NCBI GenBank assembly: GCA_017399305.1
Contig: JAFQDK010000053.1
Location: forward strand, 26,434 to 90,433
Direction: 5' to 3'
DNA length: 64,000 nt
Source: Clostridia bacterium
GTDB taxonomy: Bacteria > Bacillota > Clostridia > Oscillospirales > CAG-272
Below are positions 42,596-52,832 of this stretch, piece after piece. A model generated the notes under the pieces. That model saw only the letters and a list, made by a program, of their open reading frames with translations. It ran no database searches and was not told where the DNA came from. Both the position numbers and the translations under genes were made by a program. How positions within the stretch are numbered: position 1 is the first letter of the stretch; every line of letters starts with the position of its first letter.

Positions 42596-45408
42596 AAAAC
42601 GAAGGAAACCTTATAAAAAGAGGTAACAAAAAATACCTGTGGCTTGCCTTTTTAGCGCCATGCCTTTTGATGTATGCAATCTATTTTGCACGCGGTACTT
42701 TTCCTTTTGGAGATGAGTCGGTACTTGTACTTGACCTTAACGCGCAATATGTTTACTTTTTCGGTGCGCTTCGCCGCGCGCTTCATGGCGACGCAAGCCT
42801 TATTTACTCATTTTCTCGCGCTCTCGGCGGCGAGTTTATAGGTATTTTTGCATATTACCTTTCAAGCCCTCTTTCCTGGATAGTTGCCTTCTTCCCCGAA
42901 AACATGATGCTTGATGCATTGCTGGTTCTCTTTACCACCAAGTGCGGTCTGTGCGGTCTTACCCTTGCATGGTATCTCGACAGTCACCGAATCGGAACCA
43001 AAACATCGCGAATCATCTTCGGAATACTATATGCGCTCTGCGGATACGGAGTAATATACCAGCACAACACCATGTGGATAGACTGCATGTACCTGTTGCC
43101 GCTCGTTGCTCTCGGTATTGAACAGCTTATATCCAAACGCAAATACCTTTTATTCACAATCTCTCTCGGTGTAGCAATCTTTTCAAGCTTCTACATCGGA
43201 TTTATGATGTGCATCTTCTGCTTTTTATACTTTTTCTATGCATATTTCTGCGTTTGCAAGAATGAATGCGGAGAAAAAAAGCACTTTGTCAAATCCCTTT
43301 TGCGCATGGGAGTGTTCTCAGCAATCGCTTTAGGTCTTGCCGCATGTATAGTTCTGCCGACATATTACTCTCTCGGCTTTGGCAAAACCACCTTCTCAGA
43401 CCCCTCTTATCTGCTTGAATCCCGTTATGACTTTCTGGATCTTGTCAGCGGTATGTTCATAAACGCATATGACACAGTTCGCCCAGAAGGACGTCCGCTG
43501 GTATACTGCGGATTGCTGACAGCAATACTGCTTCCCCTGTTCTTTATGGCAAAGAAAGTATCCATTAAAGAAAAAACAGGCACCGGCGTAATGATCGGCA
43601 TTTTTGTTGTATCCATGACAATTGACGCCATTGACAAAGTATGGCATGGCATGCAAGCGCCAAACTGGCTCAACTACAGATACAGTTTCATGCTTGTATT
43701 TATTATGATTGTTGCCGCCGCAAAGGCTTTCTGCGAAATTCGTCATTTCACATCCGGGCAAAAGGCCGGAGTCATCGGTGCGTGGTTTATCATACTGATG
43801 ATGTCACAAAAGACAGTAGAATTCAGTGAGGAATCGGTTGTTCTTGACAGAACACTTCTTTGCTTCTATGTAACTGCCGCTTTTCTCGCTATATACGCAA
43901 CTGCGCTTGCGCTGTTCAAAGACAAAACATTTAAAAAAGCCGCTACTTCTGTACTGCTTATAGTTGTCTGCGCAGAAATGATGCTTTCCGGTATTATTTC
44001 TATTTGCTATCTCGACGATGATGTCGTATACTCAACACGTTCATCATATCTCGACAACAAAGCAAAGTACGAAGACAGCGCCGATTTCATACTTGAACAC
44101 GATGACGGATTCTACCGTTTTGATAAAACGCTGCATCCACTCATCAACACCCCAATGACACTTGGAATCCGTGGATTTACCAACTCAACATCCACACTAA
44201 ACAAGGACACCATAAACTTCCTTCAGCATCTTGGTCTGTCTTCGAAATCCCACTGGTCAAAATACTATGGCGGCACTCCTCCATTTGACGCTTTTCTCGC
44301 CGTAAAGTATATCATTGCGACAGACGATTATGATGTCCCGAGCAACTACATCCCCCTTTATCACGGAAACGCCACAACGGTTTATCAGAATCCCAATGCC
44401 CTTTCTGTTGCATATGCGGTAAATGATGGCATTAAAGAAATGCACCTTGCTTATCCCAAAGGTTACAAAGACGACATTGCAGCAGGCAAATATGAAGAAT
44501 ACACTGCTTATTATACTCCGGCACAAAGAATGAACGTCATGATGAGCACAATGCTTGGACTTGATGAAGAAATTAACGTATTTGTACCTGTAAGCGATGT
44601 AAAGCAACGCGATGCGAACATGAATTACACATACGTTGCGGAACATGGCAAGTATTCACCGATAAACGCTGACAGCGCAGCCGCACTTTATTATGACTTC
44701 ATTGCGGAAACTGACGGAATCATCTATATGTATCTCCCCACAGACTATCCCCGTGAGGCAAGTGTTCTTGTAAATGGAGTTGACAAAGGCACGGTTCTTG
44801 CAAACGAAACCGACCGCATGATTTCGCTTGGATCTTTCGCAAAGGATGAATCAATAACAGTTACACTTACACTGAAAGATGACCGTATCTACATCAGAGA
44901 AGATGAACCTCTCTTCTGGTATGTTGATATGGAAGTATACGATGACAGCTTCACTTCTCTCGCTGAAAATCAGTTCACCATTGAGAATTGGAGCGATACA
45001 AAGTTTGAGGGAAAGATCACTGCTACATTTGACCGCACTGCTGTATTTACCTCAATTCCATACGACGCAAACTGGCGCGTATGGGTAGACGGCGAGGAAG
45101 TTCCAACTTACGAAAATCTTGAAGCTCTCGTCGGATTTGACATCACACCAGGTGAACACGATGTCGTAATCAAATATGTCCCTAAGCAACTTTACATCGG
45201 TCTTGCAATAAGCGCCGTAAGCGGTTTTGCGTTAATCGCCATATTCGTATGCGAAATGCTTATCAAAAAGCACCGCGCCAGCAGTGCTCAGGAAGAAGAA
45301 ACGGTTTTTGAATCTGTTGAAGAAGAACCCGCTGACGCTCAGACCGAAAATGAATCCGAAGCACCTGCTAAAGAAGACACTCCCGAAGAATCAGAGGAGA
45401 ACAAATAA
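42592..45408 (+). CDS. YfhO-family membrane protein
   Basis: The 938-residue protein has about 13 membrane helices, starting with FLAPCLLMYAIYFARGTFPFG and LDLNAQYVYFFGALRRAL, the YfhO signature with the DLxxQY motif, then a large extracytoplasmic domain (about 500-855), a last helix (about 862-885) and a very acidic C-terminal tail (EEETVFESVEEEP onward). YfhO proteins act as GT-C type glycosyltransferase relatives in lipoteichoic acid or wall polymer modification. It sits in an operon with ruvA and ruvB, with 1- to 4-base overlaps. Confidence 0.88.
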   Translation: MKNEGNLIKRGNKKYLWLAFLAPCLLMYAIYFARGTFPFGDESVLVLDLNAQYVYFFGALRRALHGDASLIYSFSRALGGEFIGIFAYYLSSPLSWIVAFFPENMMLDALLVLFTTKCGLCGLTLAWYLDSHRIGTKTSRIIFGILYALCGYGVIYQHNTMWIDCMYLLPLVALGIEQLISKRKYLLFTISLGVAIFSSFYIGFMMCIFCFLYFFYAYFCVCKNECGEKKHFVKSLLRMGVFSAIALGLAACIVLPTYYSLGFGKTTFSDPSYLLESRYDFLDLVSGMFINAYDTVRPEGRPLVYCGLLTAILLPLFFMAKKVSIKEKTGTGVMIGIFVVSMTIDAIDKVWHGMQAPNWLNYRYSFMLVFIMIVAAAKAFCEIRHFTSGQKAGVIGAWFIILMMSQKTVEFSEESVVLDRTLLCFYVTAAFLAIYATALALFKDKTFKKAATSVLLIVVCAEMMLSGIISICYLDDDVVYSTRSSYLDNKAKYEDSADFILEHDDGFYRFDKTLHPLINTPMTLGIRGFTNSTSTLNKDTINFLQHLGLSSKSHWSKYYGGTPPFDAFLAVKYIIATDDYDVPSNYIPLYHGNATTVYQNPNALSVAYAVNDGIKEMHLAYPKGYKDDIAAGKYEEYTAYYTPAQRMNVMMSTMLGLDEEINVFVPVSDVKQRDANMNYTYVAEHGKYSPINADSAAALYYDFIAETDGIIYMYLPTDYPREASVLVNGVDKGTVLANETDRMISLGSFAKDESITVTLTLKDDRIYIREDEPLFWYVDMEVYDDSFTSLAENQFTIENWSDTKFEGKITATFDRTAVFTSIPYDANWRVWVDGEEVPTYENLEALVGFDITPGEHDVVIKYVPKQLYIGLAISAVSGFALIAIFVCEMLIKKHRASSAQEEETVFESVEEEPADAQTENESEAPAKEDTPEESEENK

Positions 45409-46019
45409 TGTTTTACTATATCTCAGGCATTCTTGCTCACCGCGAAGCAGGACTTGCCGTTATCGACTGCGGCGGTATTGGCTATAAGCTGACCGTATCG
45501 CAGAATACCCTTGCCGAGCTTGACCGCAGTGCATCACGCACTGACAAAGTAAAACTTTTCACCTACATGGCCGTGCGTGAAGACGCCGTCGAGCTTTTCG
45601 GGTTTTACACCGAAGAAGAACTAAGCACATTCAAGCTTTTACTAACCGTTTCGGGTATAGGTCCTAAAGCTGCAATGGGCGTTCTGTCTGCATTCACGCC
45701 GGATGGACTTGCCAAGGCGGTAACAACCGAAGATACAAAGGCTATCTCACGTGCAAATGGCATCGGAGCAAAAGGCGCCGCCAGAATTGTACTCGAACTC
45801 AAAGACAAGCTCTCTTATGCAGGCGATGTAAGCACTTCTCAAATTAAAACTGCCGGCACTGCTCCAAAAACAAGCAGTAAGCTTTCTGAAGCTGCCGAAG
45901 CGCTAACGGCGCTTGGCTACAGCCGTGCAGAGGTAAACGGAGTTCTCGCAAAGATAAATACAAACGGTATGGAATCAGGCGAGATAATTCGTGCCGCGCT
46001 TGCGCAGTTCATGAAATAA
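45408..46019 (+). CDS. ruvA: Holliday junction branch migration protein RuvA
   Basis: The 203-residue protein has the OB-fold start MFYYISGILAHREAGLAVIDCGGIGYKL, the helix-hairpin-helix region LLLTVSGIGPKAAMGVLSAF and ANGIGAKGAARIVLELKDKL, and a C-terminal domain III (SEAAEALTALGYSRAEV) that contacts RuvB. It tetramerises on Holliday junctions. It overlaps the yfhO stop and precedes ruvB. Confidence 0.96.
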   Translation: MFYYISGILAHREAGLAVIDCGGIGYKLTVSQNTLAELDRSASRTDKVKLFTYMAVREDAVELFGFYTEEELSTFKLLLTVSGIGPKAAMGVLSAFTPDGLAKAVTTEDTKAISRANGIGAKGAARIVLELKDKLSYAGDVSTSQIKTAGTAPKTSSKLSEAAEALTALGYSRAEVNGVLAKINTNGMESGEIIRAALAQFMK

Positions 46020-46030
46020 GGAGATAGACT

Positions 46031-47116
46031 ATGGATAATTTCTACAGCGAAGACCTTGATTTTGAAAACCGCATAGTCGATTCTTCATACACCCCGATGG
46101 ATACCGATGTTGAAGTTTCGCTTCGCCCTAAAACCCTTGACGACTATGTCGGTCAGGCTAAAGCCAAAGACAATCTCAAGATTTATATCGATGCAGCCAA
46201 GATACGCGGCGAAAGCCTTGACCACGTTTTGCTGTATGGCCCTCCCGGTCTCGGTAAAACTACGCTGTCAAATATCATTGCATCAGAAATGGGTGTAAAC
46301 ATCCGCACCACTTCCGGACCTGCTATTGAAAAGCAAGGTGACCTTGCGGCGCTGTTGACCAACCTTTCTGAAGGAGATGTGCTGTTTATAGACGAGATTC
46401 ATAGACTGCCGCGTACTGTGGAAGAAATACTCTACCCTGCAATGGAAGATTTTGCGCTGGATATCATCGTGGGTAAAGGGCCATCTGCGCGCTCTATCCG
46501 CATCCCACTTGCTAAATTCACTCTTATTGGTGCGACTACACGCGCAGGTCAGCTTACAACTCCGTTGCGTGACCGTTTTGGTGTTCTTCTAAAGCTTGAA
46601 CTTTACACCACTGAGGAGCTTGCGTCTATAGTAAAACGCTCGGCAGATATACTCAATGTAGAAATGGAAGAAGCAGGTGCGCTTGAAATCGCGTCACGCT
46701 CACGCGGAACACCGCGTATTGCAAACCGCCTTTTAAAGCGCGTACGCGACTTTGCAACTGTGAAGGCGGGCGGCAAAATTACAGAAGAAGTTGCCAAAGA
46801 AGCTCTTGCTGCTCAGGAGATTGACGAACTTGGGTTGGACAACACCGACCGCAGAATGCTTGAAGCTATCATCAAGTTTTATGGCGGCGGTCCCGTGGGT
46901 CTTGATACACTTGCCGCAACGGTAGGCGAAGAAGCAATCACGCTTGAAGATGTTTATGAGCCTTACCTTATGCAGATTGGTTTTCTTTCAAGAACACCGC
47001 GAGGCAGATGTGTTACTCGCCTTGCTTATGAGCATCTTGGAATCCCTTTCAAAGCACAACCGAAGGAAAATACACCAACGCAAGCTTCATTCTTTGACGG
47101 CGGTGAACAAGTATGA
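46031..47116 (+). CDS. ruvB: Holliday junction helicase RuvB
   Basis: The 361-residue AAA+ motor has Walker [11 protein letters not shown] (near residue 68), Walker [10 protein letters not shown], sensor 1 IGATTRAG and the C-terminal winged helix ([17 protein letters not shown] to [11 protein letters not shown]). It drives branch migration with RuvA. GGAGA precedes the ATG and the stop overlaps the nitroreductase start. Confidence 0.97.
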   Translation: MDNFYSEDLDFENRIVDSSYTPMDTDVEVSLRPKTLDDYVGQAKAKDNLKIYIDAAKIRGESLDHVLLYGPPGLGKTTLSNIIASEMGVNIRTTSGPAIEKQGDLAALLTNLSEGDVLFIDEIHRLPRTVEEILYPAMEDFALDIIVGKGPSARSIRIPLAKFTLIGATTRAGQLTTPLRDRFGVLLKLELYTTEELASIVKRSADILNVEMEEAGALEIASRSRGTPRIANRLLKRVRDFATVKAGGKITEEVAKEALAAQEIDELGLDNTDRRMLEAIIKFYGGGPVGLDTLAATVGEEAITLEDVYEPYLMQIGFLSRTPRGRCVTRLAYEHLGIPFKAQPKENTPTQASFFDGGEQV

Positions 47117-47838
47117 ACGAAGTATTAAAGCAATTATATGAAAGAAAATCAGTAAGAGCGTTTCTCGACAAAGAAATATCTCCTGAAGACAAAAGCGCAA
47201 TTTTGCGCGCGGCTGTCGAAGCTCCAACCGCCGGTAATCAGCAATTATATACCATAATAGACATTACCGATCAAAGTCTGAAAGAACAGCTTGCGATAAG
47301 CTGTGACAATCAGCCATTTATTGCAAAGGCAAAGATGGTTCTGATTTTCTGTGCCGACTGCAAAAAATGGTATGACGCATATATTGATGTTGGTGCTTCT
47401 CCAAGAAAGCCTGGAATCGGGGATCTTTTGCTCGCCGTCAGTGACACAAATATTGCCGCACAAAACGCTGTAACTGCAGCGGAGAGTCTTGGTATCGGTT
47501 CATGCTACATAGGTGATATAATGGAAAACTGCGAGATACACCGCAAGATGCTCGGTCTTCCCAAATATATCTTCCCTACAGCAATGCTTGTGTTCGGCTA
47601 TCCTACAGAACAACAAATTACACGTGCAAAGCCACAGCGTGCCGATATGAAACACATCGTTCACGAAAACGGTTATCGCAAAATGAACAGTGATGAGCGA
47701 AAACAGATGTTTTCGCCTAAAGCGATTGAAAGATCATATGAAGATTGGATGACCGCTTTTTGCAACAGAAAGTACAACTCAGACTTCTCTCGCGAGATGA
47801 CACGTTCTGTAAGTGAATATTTAAAAGATTTTGAATAA
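47113..47838 (+). CDS. Nitroreductase-family protein
   Basis: The 241-residue flavoprotein has the FMN-binding start [32 protein letters not shown] and [20 protein letters not shown] blocks of NADPH-dependent nitro/flavin reductases. The C-terminal [24 protein letters not shown] extension is typical of one Clostridia subgroup. It overlaps ruvB by 4 bases. Substrate unknown. Confidence 0.9.
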   Translation: MNEVLKQLYERKSVRAFLDKEISPEDKSAILRAAVEAPTAGNQQLYTIIDITDQSLKEQLAISCDNQPFIAKAKMVLIFCADCKKWYDAYIDVGASPRKPGIGDLLLAVSDTNIAAQNAVTAAESLGIGSCYIGDIMENCEIHRKMLGLPKYIFPTAMLVFGYPTEQQITRAKPQRADMKHIVHENGYRKMNSDERKQMFSPKAIERSYEDWMTAFCNRKYNSDFSREMTRSVSEYLKDFE

Positions 47839-47868
47839 AAAAGACTGCCATAAGGCAGCCTTTTTTAT
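47839..47868. terminator. Terminator of the ruvAB operon
   Basis: AAAAAAGACTGCC and GGCAGCCTTTTTT pair in a mostly complementary stem around ATAA; convergent genes on both sides. Confidence 0.75.
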
Positions 47869-47871
47869 TCA

Positions 47872-48084
47872 TCAAACTCCTATTGCATCTTCGATGATAT
47901 CGCGAATATGCTCACGGCAAACTTCGCTTGCATTAATAGTTTCGCAAAGCGCGCGTGCCTGCTGTTCATCTGTAAAAACATCTCTTACAGTATATACTTC
48001 CTTGCTATCCTCCCGTTCTGAAAACCTAAAGCCATAAACGGTTATACCATCCTTTTTATCAGTTACTATTTCACAAACCAGCAT
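47872..48084 (-). CDS. DUF6514-like small protein
   Basis: The 70-residue protein starts MLVCEIVTDKKDGITVYGF, with a beta-rich first half and a helical second half (DEQQARALCETINASEVCREHIRDIIEDAIG) like the DUF6514 family of Clostridia. The ATG at 48084 is preferred because GGAGG lies 5 bases upstream. Function unknown. Confidence 0.65.
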   Translation of the reverse strand: MLVCEIVTDKKDGITVYGFRFSEREDSKEVYTVRDVFTDEQQARALCETINASEVCREHIRDIIEDAIGV

Positions 48085-48179
48085 ATCGACCTCCAAAAGG
48101 TAATTTTTGCCATTTACTGGTATGATTATACTATACAAAATTAAAGAAGTCAATACAATTTCCATTTTTTTACATCAAA

Positions 48180-48207
48180 TAAAAAAACCGCCGAAGCGGT
48201 TTTTTTG
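48180..48207. terminator. Terminator after cysK-like gene
   Basis: AAAAAACCGC and GCGGTTTTTTT form the stem; it works on the minus strand for the cysteine synthase gene. Confidence 0.8.
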
Positions 48208-48211
48208 AGAC

Positions 48212-49156
48212 TTAATACAATATTGTCTGTTCTTCAAAAAGCGGAGTTGAAAAATATCTTTCTGCAGTATCAGGAAGAACGGTTACTACAGTTTTGCCTT
48301 TGCCAAGCACCTTAGCAAGTTTAATTGCAGCTGCAACATTTGTACCGCTGGAGATGCCGCACATTATTCCCTCTTTGGCGGCAAGTGCTTTAGATGTACG
48401 GATTGCTTCTTCATCCTTGACAATGCAGATATCCTCGTAAATGTCCTGATTGAGGATGACAGGAATTACACCGTCACCAATTCCCATCTGAACATGAGTT
48501 CCTATCGAGCCGCCCGAAAGGATAGCGGCATTTTCAGGCTCTACTGCCCAGATCTTTATATCGGGATTATATTTTTTAAGTGTTTCTCCAATGCCTGTAA
48601 TCGTACCGCCGGTTCCTATACCTGAGCAAAAGCCGTGGATAGGGCCGTTTACCTGCTCGATAATCTCCATGCCGGTCTGGTCACGCTGTATCTGCGGATT
48701 TGCAGGATTCTCAAACTGCTGCGGAACAAACACGTTTGGATCTTCTTTTTGCATAGTAAGCGCAATATTAAGGCACTCCTCGATACATGCGCCGATATTG
48801 CCTGCATCGTGAACAAGAATAACCTCTGCACCATAGTGACGAACAAGTTTCCTTCGCTCCTCACTGACAGAATCGGGCATGATAATTCTCGTCTTATATC
48901 CAAAAACAGCACCGACAAGTGCAAGCCCTATTCCCTGATTGCCGCTGGTAGGCTCGACAATAATAGTGTTTTCATTAATCTTGCCTTGCGCCTGCGCAGC
49001 TTTTATCATATTATATGCGGTTCTTGTTTTTATAGAGCCGCCGACATTTAATCCCTCAAATTTAACGAGAACATCTGCACAGTCATCCGGCACGATGTTC
49101 TGAAGTTTAATTATCGGGGTATGTCCCATTGCTTCAAGAATATTATTATATATCAT
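48212..49156 (-). CDS. cysK: Cysteine synthase-family PLP enzyme
   Basis: The 314-residue fold-type II PLP enzyme has the PLP lysine in VGGSIKTRTAYN (near residue 43), the substrate loop TSGNQGIGLA (near 70), the phosphate-binding GTGGTITG (near 176) and CGISSGTN near the C-terminus. It would make cysteine from O-acetylserine and sulfide. Two motifs differ from textbook CysK (usually GGSxKDR and TSGNTG), so a related beta-replacement reaction is possible. It has its own promoter and terminators. Confidence 0.85.
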   Translation of the reverse strand: MIYNNILEAMGHTPIIKLQNIVPDDCADVLVKFEGLNVGGSIKTRTAYNMIKAAQAQGKINENTIIVEPTSGNQGIGLALVGAVFGYKTRIIMPDSVSEERRKLVRHYGAEVILVHDAGNIGACIEECLNIALTMQKEDPNVFVPQQFENPANPQIQRDQTGMEIIEQVNGPIHGFCSGIGTGGTITGIGETLKKYNPDIKIWAVEPENAAILSGGSIGTHVQMGIGDGVIPVILNQDIYEDICIVKDEEAIRTSKALAAKEGIMCGISSGTNVAAAIKLAKVLGKGKTVVTVLPDTAERYFSTPLFEEQTILY

Positions 49157-49189
49157 GAGTATACCTCAAATTGATGTGAAATCTTTTAC

Positions 49190-49218
49190 ATTGTATCATA
49201 TATATACAAAGTTAGCAA
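49190..49218 (-). promoter_or_regulatory. Promoter of the cysteine synthase gene
   Basis: Minus-strand TTGCTA -35 (49213-49218) and TACAAT -10 (49190-49195), 17-bp spacer. Confidence 0.6.
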
Positions 49219-49228
49219 TAACAGAAAT

Positions 49229-49260
49229 AAAAAAAGAACCGCCAAAGCGGTTCTTTTTTT
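49229..49260 (-). terminator. Terminator of the pheS-pheT operon
   Basis: AAAAAAGAACCGC and GCGGTTCTTTTTTT form a 13-bp stem with a CAAA-type loop directly after pheT. Confidence 0.85.
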
Positions 49261-49261
49261 A

Positions 49262-51697
49262 TTAAACAGTACGTACGCCTGCATCAAATGTTTTGTTAAG
49301 ACGCTTTACAACGCTGTTTGCAACAGCTTCAATCTCTGCACCGGTAAGTGTCTTCTCGGACGAGCCGATAACAAGTCTGACCGTTACAGACTTCTTACCC
49401 TCGGGAATCTGTTTGCCCTTATACTCATCAACGAAACGTGCATCATGAAGAAGCTCATTCTTCTTGCTCATTATGCAAGCATAAATCTCATCCCACTTGA
49501 CCATAGAATCAACAAGGAATGAAACGTCATAATCATTCATCGGGAACTCAGGAAGATGTGTATATCGGTTTGTTCTCGACTTAAACGGTACAAAAGCATC
49601 CATATCAAGCTCTACAAGCACTGCAGAAAGAACCTTGATACCGCATGCGAGTGCGGCCTTCTTTGAAAGAAGTGCCATATCGCCGATTTTTTGACCGCCC
49701 AAACAGATGTTAAGCCATACAACATTATCTGCCCAATAAGGCTTTTCATTTCTCTCAAAAGTGAAGCCTTCCATATGTGTATAGCGAGGCATCATTTCGA
49801 TAACACCCTTTGCGCGACGGAAAAGATTATCTATATCGTCCGACTTGCCAACAAATGCGCAGCCAAGATGTCTCTTCTGGCAAGGAAGTTTTTCGTTTTT
49901 GTAATTCTCGGTATAATCCTTATCGAGGAAAATCTGAGCTTCCTCAAAAATATCAAACTCATCAAAGTTGCGCTCGTTCTTAACAATTGCTTTACAAATG
50001 TTAGGAAGAAGCGAGGATTTGATATACTTTTCACTCGGAGACGGAGGGGTTGCGAGTGCAAGAATGCCGTCAGTGCTTGGAAGAAGTGCATTTACAAACT
50101 CTTCGGTCATCCAGGGATATGTGAAAATTTCCTGCATATTGCAGCGGAATGCAAGATACTCCTTAACCTTACGGACAAGGTCGGTATCAAGCTGATTAAT
50201 TGCACCGTCAAAGGAAGTGGTAATCTGTGTTGCCTCGAAATTCTCATAGCCGTACATACGGGCAACCTCTTCCATAATATCTGCCTTTATGGAAACATCG
50301 CCTGTAGAACGCCATGTGGGAACGACAATATGCATCTTCTCATCGGTGAAAGTTACTTCAAAGCCCATTGTGCCAAGCTTCTTTTCAACAACTTCCTTAG
50401 GGATACGCTTGCCAAGACGGCGGTCAAGCCACTCAAGCTCAACGTCGATTTCCTTCTTTACAAGCTTATTGGGATACTGGTCATTGAATGCAGTAACCTT
50501 CATATCGGGATAAAGCTCTGCAAAGAGCTTCATAGCAAGAGAAAGAGCTATATCGCAACGCTCAGGGTCTACAGCCTTTTCATAACGCGAGGAAGCCTCG
50601 GTTCTGTTATCATAACGAAGCGCGGTTCTGCGAACTCCCTTTGACTCAAAGTTTGCAACCTCAAGGATAACACTCGATGTATCGGGAAGAACAGAATCCT
50701 TTGCGCCGCCCATAACGCCTGCAAGTGCAACCGCACCCTCGGCATCTGCGATAACGAGGTCATCTGTTGAAAGTGCGAGATCCTTGTCGTTAAGAAGCTG
50801 AAGCTTTTCTCCATCCTTTGCGCGTCTAACTTCGATATGATCAATAATATGGTTAGAGTCAAATACGTGTGTAGGCTGACCTGTCGCAAGCATTACATAG
50901 TTCGTAACGTCAACAAGCGCATTGATCGGACGCATGCCTACTCTCCAGATACGGCTCTGCATCTCAAAAGGAGAAGGTTTTACAGAAAGACCCTCTACTC
51001 GTGCGCCGATGTAACGGGGACATCTCTCGGTGTCATCAATTCTTACATCATAGGTCTCTGTAGTTTCGGGAACATATTTATCAAACTCAACAAGCGGAAG
51101 ATCATAAAGTGCCGCAAGCTCGCGTGCGATACCGTAATGTCCCCAAAGGTCGGGACGGTTGGTCATAGACTTGTTGTCAATCTCAAGAATAATATCATCA
51201 AGGTCAAGCGCAACTGCAAGAGGAGTACCAGCCTTGGCATCAAACGATGTGATATCCATGATCTCATGCTCTTCTACTGCGGGGAAAAGATCTGCGAGTC
51301 CTACTTCAACAGAAGCACAGATCATACCAAAGCTCTGAACTCCGCGGAGCTTTGCATTTTTGATTTCAACAGGCTCGCCCTCGCCGTGCCAGCGCACCAT
51401 TGCGCCGGGACAAGCAACAACAACTTTCTCGCCTGCGTAAAGGTTGCTGCCGCCGCAAACGATATCCTTGATATCCTCTTCGCCAACATCGACCTTGCAA
51501 ACACGAAGCTTGTCCGCATTTGGGTGAGGAAGAACTTCTTTAATCTCACCTACAACGATCTTGTCAAAGCTCTCAGCAAGGCTCTCCGCACCCTCTACCT
51601 CGACAGTAGACATGGTAAGATCATACGCAAGGCGTGTAAGATCCATGTCATCAGGGAGCTTTACATAATCCTTTATCCAATTTAACGATAATTTCAT
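49262..51697 (-). CDS. pheT: Phenylalanyl-tRNA synthetase beta subunit
   Basis: The 811-residue subunit has all usual domains: the N-terminal tRNA-binding EMAP/OB domain (about 40-150, VGEIKEVLPHPNADKLRVCKVDVG), B3/B4 editing domain (about 210-385), B5 (about 405-475), the catalytic-like core (about 490-680) and the C-terminal ferredoxin-like anticodon-binding domain (FPMNDYDVSFLVD to the end). It pairs with PheS to charge tRNA-Phe. AAAGGGGG precedes the start, 15 bases after pheS. Confidence 0.97.
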   Translation of the reverse strand: MKLSLNWIKDYVKLPDDMDLTRLAYDLTMSTVEVEGAESLAESFDKIVVGEIKEVLPHPNADKLRVCKVDVGEEDIKDIVCGGSNLYAGEKVVVACPGAMVRWHGEGEPVEIKNAKLRGVQSFGMICASVEVGLADLFPAVEEHEIMDITSFDAKAGTPLAVALDLDDIILEIDNKSMTNRPDLWGHYGIARELAALYDLPLVEFDKYVPETTETYDVRIDDTERCPRYIGARVEGLSVKPSPFEMQSRIWRVGMRPINALVDVTNYVMLATGQPTHVFDSNHIIDHIEVRRAKDGEKLQLLNDKDLALSTDDLVIADAEGAVALAGVMGGAKDSVLPDTSSVILEVANFESKGVRRTALRYDNRTEASSRYEKAVDPERCDIALSLAMKLFAELYPDMKVTAFNDQYPNKLVKKEIDVELEWLDRRLGKRIPKEVVEKKLGTMGFEVTFTDEKMHIVVPTWRSTGDVSIKADIMEEVARMYGYENFEATQITTSFDGAINQLDTDLVRKVKEYLAFRCNMQEIFTYPWMTEEFVNALLPSTDGILALATPPSPSEKYIKSSLLPNICKAIVKNERNFDEFDIFEEAQIFLDKDYTENYKNEKLPCQKRHLGCAFVGKSDDIDNLFRRAKGVIEMMPRYTHMEGFTFERNEKPYWADNVVWLNICLGGQKIGDMALLSKKAALACGIKVLSAVLVELDMDAFVPFKSRTNRYTHLPEFPMNDYDVSFLVDSMVKWDEIYACIMSKKNELLHDARFVDEYKGKQIPEGKKSVTVRLVIGSSEKTLTGAEIEAVANSVVKRLNKTFDAGVRTV

Positions 51698-51712
51698 TTT
51701 CAGTCCCCCTTT

Positions 51713-52750
51713 TTAATTAAACTGCTTGAGGAATCTCAAATCGGTGCTGTGGAAGAGACGTACATCGTCAACACCGTAACGCATCATAACAAGTCGGTCA
51801 AGTCCGATATTTACATAGAAGCCTGTGTATTCGTCAGGGTCAAGGCCTGCCGCACGAAGTACGTTTGGATGAGGTGTGCCACCGGGCATAATCTCAATCC
51901 AACCAACATGCTTACACACACTACAGCCCTTGCCGCCGCAAACAAGGCAGCCCATGTCAATTTCAAATCCGGGCTCAACGAATGGGAAGAAGCCAGCACG
52001 CATTCTTACAGGAACATCCTGTCCGAACACTTTGGAAAGGATACTCTTTATCATTACCTTACCTGCGGTATATGTGAAATCCTTATCAACGATAAGCGCC
52101 TCATACTGGAAGAACGCTCTCTCGTGACGTGCATCGGTAGTTTCATTTCTATAAACTCTGCCGGGATAAACAAAACGGTAAGGAGGCTTGTGAGTCATCA
52201 TATAACGCACACTGTCACCGGTAAGGTGAGGACGAAGGCAAAGCTTTTCGTTTGCTTCGCCACTATCTGCTCCCTCAAGCCAATAAGTATCCATGCTCTC
52301 ACGTGCAGGGTGGTTTGGCGGGAAGTTAAGATTGTCAAACGCATAATACTCGCTTGTAATCTCAGGGCCGCCAAAAACCTCAAAGCCCATAGAACGGAAT
52401 GCATCGTTGAGGTCATAGCACATCTGGGTGATAGGATGAAGTCCACCGATTGCAGGCTTAGTACCAGGAATTGTATAGTCAAAATCAAGAGAGATTTCGG
52501 AAGCCTTGAGCTTAAGCTCTTCACGGCGACCTTCTATCTGCTCTGTGAGCAAATTTTTAACATTATTAACAGCTTTTCCCATCTCGGGACGAAGAGAAAC
52601 GTCAAGCTTAGGAAGCTCCTTCATAAGACCGGTAATGCTACCCTGCTTACCAAGAAGTGCGCCTTTTACTTCCTGCAATTCATTTTCGGTCTGAGCCGCC
52701 TGAATTTTCGCAGTCCCCTCTCGGAGCAACGCCTCCAATTTATCTTTCAT
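51713..52750 (-). CDS. pheS: Phenylalanyl-tRNA synthetase alpha subunit
   Basis: The 345-residue class II catalytic subunit has an N-terminal coiled coil (about 1-90), motif 2 (YRNETTDARHERAFFQYEALIVD, near 201), the Phe-pocket region and motif 3 (GLDRLVMMRYGVDDVRLF, near 317-334). No T-box or attenuator is visible in the short leader, unlike some Firmicutes. Confidence 0.97.
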   Translation of the reverse strand: MKDKLEALLREGTAKIQAAQTENELQEVKGALLGKQGSITGLMKELPKLDVSLRPEMGKAVNNVKNLLTEQIEGRREELKLKASEISLDFDYTIPGTKPAIGGLHPITQMCYDLNDAFRSMGFEVFGGPEITSEYYAFDNLNFPPNHPARESMDTYWLEGADSGEANEKLCLRPHLTGDSVRYMMTHKPPYRFVYPGRVYRNETTDARHERAFFQYEALIVDKDFTYTAGKVMIKSILSKVFGQDVPVRMRAGFFPFVEPGFEIDMGCLVCGGKGCSVCKHVGWIEIMPGGTPHPNVLRAAGLDPDEYTGFYVNIGLDRLVMMRYGVDDVRLFHSTDLRFLKQFN

Positions 52751-52791
52751 ATCATAACCCTCATTTCATTGAAGTAAAATCATAACAATTA

Positions 52792-52820
52792 ATTATAACA
52801 CATATGATTTTCAAATGCAA
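52792..52820 (-). promoter_or_regulatory. Promoter of pheS-pheT
   Basis: Minus-strand TTGCAT -35 (52815-52820) and TATAAT -10 (52792-52797), 17-bp spacer. Confidence 0.7.
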
Positions 52821-52832
52821 TATTGCAAAGGT

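Noticed and set aside
49691-50644. A 317-codon open frame on the plus strand opposite pheT
   Set aside because: It lies wholly antisense to a full-length pheT with all domains, has no ribosome binding site or recognisable domain, and results from codon bias of the real gene.
51749-52777. A 342-codon open frame on the plus strand opposite pheS
   Set aside because: It covers pheS almost exactly in antisense and has a low-complexity, Cys/His-rich translation without any family pattern.
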